Part shown: piece by piece, positions 57,572 to 64,000 of the stretch | Numbering within the stretch: the first letter of the stretch is position 1 | How the letters are laid out: each line of letters starts with the position of its first letter | Source of the DNA: Flammeovirgaceae bacterium UBA2338 | GTDB lineage: Bacteria; Bacteroidota; Bacteroidia; Cytophagales; Cyclobacteriaceae | Reading direction: 5' to 3' | DNA: 64,000 nt | Assembly: GCA_002344795.1 (NCBI GenBank) | Contig: DDUM01000029.1 | Location: forward strand, 1 to 64,000 | The notes under the pieces: model-generated | The model's input: only the letters and a program-made list of their open reading frames with translations | The model's database searches: none | What the model was told of the DNA's origin: nothing | Program-made: the position numbers and the translations under genes

Positions 57572-58348
57572 TTACTTAACGCCATTTGCCTTCATAATGT
57601 AGAGCTCCAACGCCCCTGTCATTGAAGGGGCATTCGGTTGGGGTGCTTCAATATCAAGGATCAAACCGGCATCTTTCACAGCCTTTGATGTAGTGGGCCC
57701 AAAGGCAGCAATTCGTGTATTATTCTGCTTAAAATCGGGGAAATTTAGTAAAAGTGAGTTGATCCCTGCCGGAGTAAAAAATGCCAGAATATCATAGTAG
57801 ACATCCGTAAGGTCACTCAGGTTTGCTGCCATCGTATGATAAATGACCGCCTCTGTGTGGTTGAAATTATTTTCAGTTAAAAAATCAGGTATGTCGCTGA
57901 TGCGAATATCTGAACAAGGGAAAAGAAACTTTTCGTTTTTGTGTTTCTTTATTATTTCCAGCAAGTCTTTGGTGTCTCTTAGTCCAGAGAATATTTTCCT
58001 TTTCCGTATTACGATATACTTCTGTAGGTAGTAAGCGGTCTGCTCATTAATGCAGAAATACTTCATGTCCGCAGGCATTTCAATTTTCAACTCTTTACAG
58101 ATTTGAAAGAAGTGATCTACCGCATTTCTACTTGTAAAGATAATAGCCGTATGAGCCAGAATATCTACTTTTTGTTTTCGAAAGTCCTTAATGTTTACCG
58201 GTTCTACCTGGATAAACTGCCTGAAGTCAATCTTCAAATTATACTTCTCGGCAAGTTTGAGGAAGGGAGAATTGGGGTCAGTTGGGGCTTCTTGTGATAC
58301 CAGGATGCTCTTCACTTTATTCATCCTGTCATTCATAGTTTCAGTCAT
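57572..58348 (-). CDS. hemD: Uroporphyrinogen-III synthase
   Basis: A 258-residue enzyme that closes hydroxymethylbilane to uroporphyrinogen III. Sequence is poorly conserved in the family, but AIIFTSRNAVDHFFQICKE, VIYHTMAANLSDL, DILAFFTPAGINSLL and RIAAFGPTTSKAVKDAGL fit the two-domain HemD pattern. It lies 22 bp downstream of a DUF4271 gene, an arrangement I recall as common in Bacteroidota. Three Met codons occur within the first nine residues, so the exact start is open. Confidence 0.85.
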   Translation of the reverse strand: MTETMNDRMNKVKSILVSQEAPTDPNSPFLKLAEKYNLKIDFRQFIQVEPVNIKDFRKQKVDILAHTAIIFTSRNAVDHFFQICKELKIEMPADMKYFCINEQTAYYLQKYIVIRKRKIFSGLRDTKDLLEIIKKHKNEKFLFPCSDIRISDIPDFLTENNFNHTEAVIYHTMAANLSDLTDVYYDILAFFTPAGINSLLLNFPDFKQNNTRIAAFGPTTSKAVKDAGLILDIEAPQPNAPSMTGALELYIMKANGVK

Positions 58349-58370
58349 AACTACACTAAATCAGTTCTGC

Positions 58371-59501
58371 TTAAGAATTTAAGACCTTAACGAGGATAAC
58401 AATCGGGATTAATTCCGAAGCGCAAAGGTAGGAAAATAAATGAAAAAATCTGAAGGTAGATCGTCTCATTAATTTTAACCCAATAACTACTACCCATACA
58501 ATAAGCAATAAAACAATAGCGCCAATTAAAAAACTATAGGCTTCCGGGCTTTGAATTTTAAAAACAAAATAGCATATGCATACCAACCCCGATAGAATAC
58601 TAATAAAAAACATGAGCCGGACGTAGTTGTAAAATTGTGGACTCGGTGCATCCCGAAAATCAAATAACCGTGCAAGACTTAATAGCAATATTAGCTTAGC
58701 CAAAAGCACAATGAATATCATGCCTGAAATTTTAAACCATTGCAAAAAGCTTTGTCCAAATGAATTTGCAGCAAATGACTCCGAGATGGGGATCAGGTTG
58801 GCTCCAAAATGGAAAATAGTTAGCAAGGAAAATCCCGCAACCAGACTACTGAATAAATAATAAAGTATATTAACACTTGCTGAAATACGACTATTCAGAA
58901 GGGTATCCTCCCGCTCCTGAATAGAGAATAGCCTTATAAAATTTAAGTAGTCAAGCGTCAGGCGCGGATTGGTTCTAAGTAAAACGGTAAAGTATATCAG
59001 TAAAAGAACTGAAACAATAATAGAAAAATCAAGATAGAATTCTGGCGCCCGAAGGGAGTTGCCTATGTCGGAGCGCAATACAGATGGAGAAACTACTTTA
59101 GTCTGCAGCCATGACAATCCTTTTGAGTGGTAAACACTCAATAGCCAAGGTTCAGGTATTTTGGTTCTGAGGCTATCCAGGTTCAGTGAAATAAATTTTC
59201 TCTCAAAAGCGATTTGTTGGTAATTGATATAAACCGAAAAAGGTCTTGCTCCATTGATCTCCAGATAACTTCCTCTACTGTACCTCCCCGGATCGACCTC
59301 AAAATATATTGTTCGATCTTTTGTATAAAAGTGAGGTTCATAGCTTTCAAATTGACCTTCAGAAAATACCTTCCAGTCCTTTTGTAAATCGGTAACTACC
59401 GGATGCTCGATCAAAGGCTGTGAAAAGCCCACAACGGTGCTAAAAAATATTATTACGATCAGAAGTCTTCTCACCCGATGAGCCCTAAAATTTTTTTGCA
59501 A
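58371..59501 (-). CDS. DUF4271 domain membrane protein
   Basis: A 376-residue protein: signal peptide LLIVIIFFSTVVGFSQ, an N-terminal soluble periplasmic region of about 130 residues, and then seven or so membrane helices with the family pattern RLFSIQEREDTLLNSRIS and FKISGMIFIVLLAKLILL. DUF4271 has no assigned function. It is encoded with hemD and may assist in envelope or porphyrin-related processes (speculative). A TTG at 59501 or a GTG at 59474 could be the start; the GTG gives the more usual signal peptide. Confidence 0.78.
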   Translation of the reverse strand: MQKNFRAHRVRRLLIVIIFFSTVVGFSQPLIEHPVVTDLQKDWKVFSEGQFESYEPHFYTKDRTIYFEVDPGRYSRGSYLEINGARPFSVYINYQQIAFERKFISLNLDSLRTKIPEPWLLSVYHSKGLSWLQTKVVSPSVLRSDIGNSLRAPEFYLDFSIIVSVLLLIYFTVLLRTNPRLTLDYLNFIRLFSIQEREDTLLNSRISASVNILYYLFSSLVAGFSLLTIFHFGANLIPISESFAANSFGQSFLQWFKISGMIFIVLLAKLILLLSLARLFDFRDAPSPQFYNYVRLMFFISILSGLVCICYFVFKIQSPEAYSFLIGAIVLLLIVWVVVIGLKLMRRSTFRFFHLFSYLCASELIPIVILVKVLNS

Positions 59502-59575
59502 AGATTATCAATATTAGTGAGTTAAGTAAACCAGTATGTTCTTTCTACCTTTACCTGCAACAAAACTGGTGGTCA

Positions 59576-60700
59576 ATGCCTGGACTTTACTTTCATATTC
59601 CATTCTGTAAGCAGGCCTGTTATTACTGTGATTTCCATTTTTCTACCAACCTCAGCCGCACCGAAGAAATGGTAGATGCCATAGCTCAGGAATTGGCATT
59701 ACAGAAGAACTACCTCGCCAATAAAAAGCTTACAAGCATTTATTTTGGAGGGGGCACGCCCTCTTTGTTAAAAGCCAATCATTTTGAGAAAATTTTCAAC
59801 GCCATTGATAATTTTTTTCAACTTGATGCCGCCTGTGAGATTACGCTTGAGGCTAACCCTGATGATCTCTCTGCTGCTCAACTAAACATGTTTCTCGCAG
59901 CTGGCATCAATCGATTGAGCATTGGCATTCAGTCTTTTGATGATCAAGTCCTGAAATTTTTAAATAGATCTCACGATAGTAAAATAGCCATCACAGCGCT
60001 GGAAAATGTTCGAAAGGCCGGATTTGAGAATTTTAGTCTTGATCTAATCTATGCCATCCCAGGGCAGAATAACACTCAACTAAAACACAATATTAAAACA
60101 GCCATACAATTCTCCCCCGTGCACATCTCAGCATACAGCCTTACTATCGAACCTAAAACAGTTTTTGGAAATTGGGTCTCGAAAAAAAAATTAACTCCGG
60201 TTGAAGAGACTATCAATGCCGGTCAGTTTGAGCTAATAAGTAATGAACTTACTGAACAGGGTTACGAGCATTATGAAATCTCTAACTACAGCAAACCAGG
60301 ATATTACTCCAGGCACAATAGCAGTTATTGGAAACAAACGCCTTATTTGGGAATTGGGCCAAGTGCCCACTCCTATAACAGGGTAAGTCGTCAATTCAAC
60401 ATCAGCAATAATGCAGTCTACATTAAATCCATACAGAACAGTGAAATTCCATTTCAGTTGGAGATGCTCACCAAGGAAAACAAAATAAATGAATATGTAT
60501 TCACGACCTTAAGAACCATGTGGGGTTGCAATCTGGAATTGCTTATGGACGAATACCAATTTGATCTGATGGGTCAAAACAAAGCTTATCTGGACAAGCT
60601 GATTCAACAAGGTATGGTAACACTTCATAATAACAGTCTCAGTCTGACCAAAAAAGGGAAGTTACTGGCTGATCAGATTTCTCTAGATCTGATGGTATAA
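59576..60700 (+). CDS. hemW: HemW radical SAM haem chaperone
   Basis: A 374-residue radical SAM protein. The cluster-binding cysteines C11, C15 and C18 are in HIPFCKQACYYCDFHF, followed by YFGGGTPSLL, EANPDDL and RLSIGIQSFDD. The HemW C-terminal domain starts after about residue 300 (NEYVFTTLRTMWGCNLELL). HemW binds haem and inserts it into respiratory enzymes; such genes were formerly called coproporphyrinogen III oxidase-like. Its position opposite hemD/DUF4271 keeps haem genes close. A possible -7 box TACCTTTA lies at 59546-59553. Confidence 0.93.
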   Translation: MPGLYFHIPFCKQACYYCDFHFSTNLSRTEEMVDAIAQELALQKNYLANKKLTSIYFGGGTPSLLKANHFEKIFNAIDNFFQLDAACEITLEANPDDLSAAQLNMFLAAGINRLSIGIQSFDDQVLKFLNRSHDSKIAITALENVRKAGFENFSLDLIYAIPGQNNTQLKHNIKTAIQFSPVHISAYSLTIEPKTVFGNWVSKKKLTPVEETINAGQFELISNELTEQGYEHYEISNYSKPGYYSRHNSSYWKQTPYLGIGPSAHSYNRVSRQFNISNNAVYIKSIQNSEIPFQLEMLTKENKINEYVFTTLRTMWGCNLELLMDEYQFDLMGQNKAYLDKLIQQGMVTLHNNSLSLTKKGKLLADQISLDLMV

Positions 60701-60773
60701 CCATAAATTTCCTAATTGCTATTTTGCATTAAACCAACTAAAAATAGTTAATTTTCGGGGCGCAATTTCACTT

Positions 60774-61139
60774 ATGACCAAAGAAGAAAAACAGGTATAC
60801 ATGCTTCTGAAGACCGTGATCTTTAGTTATCACGGCCTTGATGAGGATGAAAAGAAAAACCTGGAAAATACTGCGGAAAAATTAGAGGCCAGCAATGAGC
60901 TGAAATGGGCTTTAGATTTTATTGCCGAGGATTTTATAACTGCTTTTGATCGTGCTCGCGCCTATCTCAATGACATCATTGGAGACTACCCAAAAGCGGA
61001 GCGCATCAACCTTATTAATATGGTTTGGGAAGCCAATAACATCAAAGGCTATGTTACAGAAATGGAGGCCACCGCTATGCTTAAACTGGCCAAAGACTGG
61101 AACGTAGAAAAAGAATTGATCGCCCTCGTATTAAAGTAG
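60774..61139 (+). CDS. Small helical protein of unknown function (TerB-like features)
   Basis: A 121-residue soluble, all-helical, acidic protein without a signal peptide. The C-terminal half (RINLINMVWEANNIKGYVTEMEATAMLKLAKDW, seen best as GYVTEMEATAMLKLAKDW) resembles the xxDGxVxxxE helix-turn-helix pattern of TerB-like domains. This resemblance is weak, and no function can be assigned. It follows hemW by 73 bp and converges with the LytTR regulator gene, 1 bp away. Confidence 0.6.
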   Translation: MTKEEKQVYMLLKTVIFSYHGLDEDEKKNLENTAEKLEASNELKWALDFIAEDFITAFDRARAYLNDIIGDYPKAERINLINMVWEANNIKGYVTEMEATAMLKLAKDWNVEKELIALVLK

Positions 61140-61140
61140 C

Positions 61141-61857
61141 TTACAAAGACATCATGTCTTTGAACTTGGCAGCTTGCCTGCGGCTTACTTCAACTTTATC
61201 CCCACCTTTTAGCTTTACCATCAAACCACCATTGAACCATGGCTCTATACTCTCTACCCAGCTGAGGTTAATAATATGTTTACGGCTCGCTCTAAAAAAA
61301 GCCCGTTCATCTAATTTCTCATCAAGGGCATTCAGCGACTTATGAATCATAGGACGGTTGCTATCAAAGTACACTTTGATATAATTTCCATCGGACTCAA
61401 ACAATCTAATATTGGTAAGGCTTACAAACCAGCAACGGTCTCCGTCTTTGACAAATACCTGATCATCCAATCCCAGTTTTTTATCCTTCGACCGGCCACC
61501 TTTACTCTTCTCTTTTTCGTGTATTTTTTGAACTGCTTCAGAAAGGCGCTCAGGATGGATGGGTTTGAGCACATAGTCCAGGGCATTTACCTCGAACGCT
61601 TTTAGAGCAAATTCATCATAGGCAGTAGTAAAAACTACCAAAGGCGCTGAGTCAAGTGATTCGAGCAATTGGAACCCTGTCCTTCCGGGCATTTGTATGT
61701 CTAAGAATAACAAATCGGGATTAAGCTCATTAACCATTTGCTCTGCTTCATCAGCATTCATCGCTTCACCTACTACTTCTATTGAAGGATGATCTTCCAA
61801 TAATTTTATTAGCTCTTTCCTTGCTAATCTTTCGTCATCAACTATCAGTGCTCTCAT
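61141..61857 (-). CDS. LytTR-family response regulator
   Basis: A 238-residue regulator. The receiver domain (residues 1-120) has the acidic pair VDDERLARKEL, the phospho-acceptor Asp in LLFLDIQMPGRTGF near residue 55, Thr in VVFTTAYDEFALKAF, and Lys in YVLKPIHPERL. The C-terminal LytTR DNA-binding domain (about 140-236) includes GNYIKVYFDSNRP and FFRASRKHIINLSWVESI. It overlaps the sensor kinase gene by 4 bp. Targets are unknown. Confidence 0.94.
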   Translation of the reverse strand: MRALIVDDERLARKELIKLLEDHPSIEVVGEAMNADEAEQMVNELNPDLLFLDIQMPGRTGFQLLESLDSAPLVVFTTAYDEFALKAFEVNALDYVLKPIHPERLSEAVQKIHEKEKSKGGRSKDKKLGLDDQVFVKDGDRCWFVSLTNIRLFESDGNYIKVYFDSNRPMIHKSLNALDEKLDERAFFRASRKHIINLSWVESIEPWFNGGLMVKLKGGDKVEVSRRQAAKFKDMMSL

Positions 61858-62900
61858 ATTGAATTTATCTGTGGAATTCTTATTTCTGTAAGTACAAAAC
61901 TATCGTTTTCTGTTAATATTCTAAAAGAGGCAGAACCTCCATAGACAAGTTTTAATCGTTGCTTGGTGTTTTCAAGCCCCAAACCGCCTGTAGTCCTTTT
62001 TACACCATTTATATACTGTCCACTGTTACGAATTTGAATAATAAGGACATCGTTTTCAACAATAGTTTTAATTTGAATGAGGCCACCTTCGGTTAACCGT
62101 GAAATGCCATGTTTAATTCCATTTTCAACGAGGGTTTGAATCATTAGTGGGGGCACTAAAAAATCCTTGGAGTTTGGATCGATAATAAATTCAGTGCGAA
62201 GTCGCTCTTCAAATCGAATACTCTCCAATCCAAGGTAATCCTTTACCACTTTCAACTCGTCTTTGAATCTTGTAAGACTTCTTTTGTCGGCCACCAATGA
62301 ATTGCGGAGGATGCTTGAAAGTTGATTGATGGCCAGTTTGGACTTTGCAGGATTCTCATCTACTAAAGCCCTCACGCTGTTCAATGCATTGAAAATAAAG
62401 TGGGGGTTGAGTTGTGATTTCAGGTTATTCAATTCAATCTCTCTGGCATATGCTTCCAATTTTAAGGACTTACTGTAGCGCTCAAAATAGTTATATATGA
62501 AATAAAGTGCTGACCAAATAAAGAAGATAATAGCATAGTAAAAGGAAAGGCCTAAAATATTCTGAAGATCAAAAACCACTTCTCGACTAAACAAACGCAA
62601 TGGCAATGAAATCGGAATTCTAAGAAAGTACATGATTACCCCAAGCGCAAACACACTTACAATTACCTTGGGAATAAGGCGGGTCATACCCAGGTTTAAC
62701 CATTTCCATTTATTAATAAAGTAGCGGAAACCATGTGATACAAGCAGACAAAATATCGCCTCGTAAACAAGGAAAAGAATTCGCTGGGTGCTGACGCCTA
62801 AACCTCCTGCTGCAATAATACTAGCGGCTATCTGCACCCCTGCATAAAGCGTCCATCCCCCCAGCTGTAAACTCCAATATAGTTTTTGTTTATTGAGCAT
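61854..62900 (-). CDS. LytS-type sensor histidine kinase
   Basis: A 348-residue membrane kinase with four N-terminal membrane helices in about residues 12-145, then a His_kinase domain with the phospho-acceptor in LKSQLNPHFIFNALNSVRALV near residue 170. The HATPase has LVENGIKHGISRL and a GGLGLENTKQRLKLVYG G-box. No separate sensor domain is seen, so the signal is probably sensed in the membrane. It is translationally coupled to the LytTR regulator by a 4-bp overlap. Confidence 0.93.
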   Translation of the reverse strand: MLNKQKLYWSLQLGGWTLYAGVQIAASIIAAGGLGVSTQRILFLVYEAIFCLLVSHGFRYFINKWKWLNLGMTRLIPKVIVSVFALGVIMYFLRIPISLPLRLFSREVVFDLQNILGLSFYYAIIFFIWSALYFIYNYFERYSKSLKLEAYAREIELNNLKSQLNPHFIFNALNSVRALVDENPAKSKLAINQLSSILRNSLVADKRSLTRFKDELKVVKDYLGLESIRFEERLRTEFIIDPNSKDFLVPPLMIQTLVENGIKHGISRLTEGGLIQIKTIVENDVLIIQIRNSGQYINGVKRTTGGLGLENTKQRLKLVYGGSASFRILTENDSFVLTEIRIPQINSI

Positions 62901-62964
62901 GATAAAACCCTTTCCCTAAGTTACTGAATTGAAAAGTCACATGAATTGCTCTTTTATAAACGGT

Positions 62965-64000
62965 TTAACTCAGCTCCATTTTAAGGTATTTGCTCGTATA
63001 CCCCGCTGGATTATTAGCAACTTCCTCCGGAGTACCCAACGCGATAATTTTACCTCCTTTTTCACCACCTTCTGGCCCGAGGTCTACAATGTAGTCTGAC
63101 GATTTGATCACATCCATGTTGTGTTCAATAATCAATACCGTATTGCCTTTGTCCACTAACTTTTGAAGCACATCCAGCAAATGGCGAATGTCCTGAAAAT
63201 GAAGACCTGTTGTAGGCTCATCTAGGATATAAAATGTTTTGCCTGTATCCTTTTTAGAAAGTTCAGTTGCCAATTTCACACGCTGAGCCTCTCCACCCGA
63301 AAGTGTTGTTGCATGCTGTCCTAAAGAAATATACCCCAACCCCACTTCACTTAACGTTTGAATCTTTCTGAGAATACGTGGTTGATTTTCAAAAAATGCT
63401 ACGGCCTCTTCTACTGTCATGTTCAATACATCCGAAATGGATTTGCCTTTGAACCTGACTTCCAATGTTTCTCTATTGTACCTCCTTCCCTTACAGGTAT
63501 CGCATGGCACATGGATGTCTGGTAGAAACTCCATCTCAATTAATCGCAAACCCGCTCCTTCACAAGTCTCGCATCTTCCTCCTTTTACATTAAACGAAAA
63601 CCTTCCGGGTTTGTATCCTCGAATTTTGGCTTCCGGCAATTGGGCAAACAAATCCCTGATATCCGTAAACACACCGGTGTAGGTGGCGGGGTTTGATCTT
63701 GGCGTTCTTCCAATTGGAGATTGATCTACTTCAATCACTTTATCCAGGTGCTCCAAACCCTCCACTTTTTGATAAGGCAGCGGGGTTGTCCTTGATCGGT
63801 AAAAATGAGTATTTAAAATAGGAAAAAGCGTATCGTGTATAAGGGTCGATTTACCACTTCCGGAAACTCCGGTTATGCAGGTAAGGGTACCCAATGGAAT
63901 TTTCAAATCCACATTTTTCAGATTATTGCCGCTTGCACCAAACAGAGAAAGTTTTTCTCCCGTTAATTCTCTTTTTTCATTACCATAATCAATTTTTAAT
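62965..64000 (-). CDS. uvrA: Excinuclease ABC subunit A, C-terminal part (5' end outside window)
   Basis: The frame runs open to the right edge; about the last 345 residues are here. The second ATP-binding cassette is clear: Walker A GVSGSGKSTLIHDTLF, the zinc-finger pairs CETCEGAG and CDTCKGRRYN, the signature TLSGGEAQRVKLA and Walker B FYILDEPTTGLHF. UvrA recognises DNA damage with UvrB. The upstream segment LSLFGASGNNLKNVDLKIP continues beyond the GTG at 63912, so that codon is not the real start. uvrC lies in the same window, 11 kb away. Confidence 0.96.
   Translation of the reverse strand, partial: LKIDYGNEKRELTGEKLSLFGASGNNLKNVDLKIPLGTLTCITGVSGSGKSTLIHDTLFPILNTHFYRSRTTPLPYQKVEGLEHLDKVIEVDQSPIGRTPRSNPATYTGVFTDIRDLFAQLPEAKIRGYKPGRFSFNVKGGRCETCEGAGLRLIEMEFLPDIHVPCDTCKGRRYNRETLEVRFKGKSISDVLNMTVEEAVAFFENQPRILRKIQTLSEVGLGYISLGQHATTLSGGEAQRVKLATELSKKDTGKTFYILDEPTTGLHFQDIRHLLDVLQKLVDKGNTVLIIEHNMDVIKSSDYIVDLGPEGGEKGGKIIALGTPEEVANNPAGYTSKYLKMELS

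Noticed and set aside
61144..61162. Palindrome CAAAGACA/TGTCTTTG as a terminator
   Set aside because: It lies in the last codons of the response regulator gene, has a 3-base loop and no T-tract on either strand.

Overview
This 64 kb window comes from a member of the Bacteroidota, most likely the order Cytophagales. The evidence is a block of type IX secretion/gliding genes (gldKLMN, a PorP/SprF protein and sprE/porW), perfect or near-perfect TAnnTTTG promoter boxes, an F-type ATP synthase operon without beta and epsilon genes but preceded by bactofilin and M23 peptidase genes, and many TTG/GTG starts. No rRNA, tRNA, CRISPR array, transposase or phage gene was seen. Both ends cut genes: a formyltransferase on the left and uvrA on the right.

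Layout. Bases 1-10.4 kb hold surface-polysaccharide sugar-nucleotide genes: a formyltransferase and a WecE-type aminotransferase; gmd and fcl for GDP-L-fucose; a complete WbpB/WbpD/WbpE set which, with the TviB/WbpO-like dehydrogenase at 8.0 kb, can make UDP-2,3-diacetamido-2,3-dideoxy-glucuronic acid; galE; and a UDP-glucuronate 4-epimerase. Inside this cluster sits a GxxExxY (PD-(D/E)XK-like) gene surrounded by palindromic repeats with AACCACATAG termini. A Wzz-like gene (10.4 kb) leads directly into ccmB-ccmC-ccmD-ccmE-ccmF, a cytochrome c maturation operon whose CcmE has Cys at the usual haem-binding His position. At 15.9-26.1 kb on the minus strand lie moxR, three periplasmic foldase-type genes, a thioredoxin-fold lipoprotein, a partner-switching set (RsbW-like kinase, STAS protein, membrane SpoIIE phosphatase) and guaB.

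From 26.3 to 38 kb are individual housekeeping and accessory genes: rlpA, a TauE-like permease, thioredoxin, an amine oxidase, a NadR-like kinase, an MFS transporter, a penicillin acylase, small membrane proteins, a VTT protein, a GNAT-like protein, and a methyltransferase with a UbiA-like membrane protein. The atp operon with bactofilin and M23 peptidase occupies 38-45 kb. sprE, a class A PBP and uvrC read rightward at 45-52 kb and converge on gldN-M-L-K and porP/sprF. The right end holds hemD, a DUF4271 gene, hemW, a small helical protein, a LytTR/LytS two-component pair and uvrA.

The observations most worth follow-up are the GxxExxY gene framed by exact 18-bp inverted repeats, the CxxxY-type CcmE, the gld operon terminator embedded in uvrC coding sequence, the hairpins in the atp operon, and the back-to-back guaB/rlpA promoters sharing a CAATTG core.
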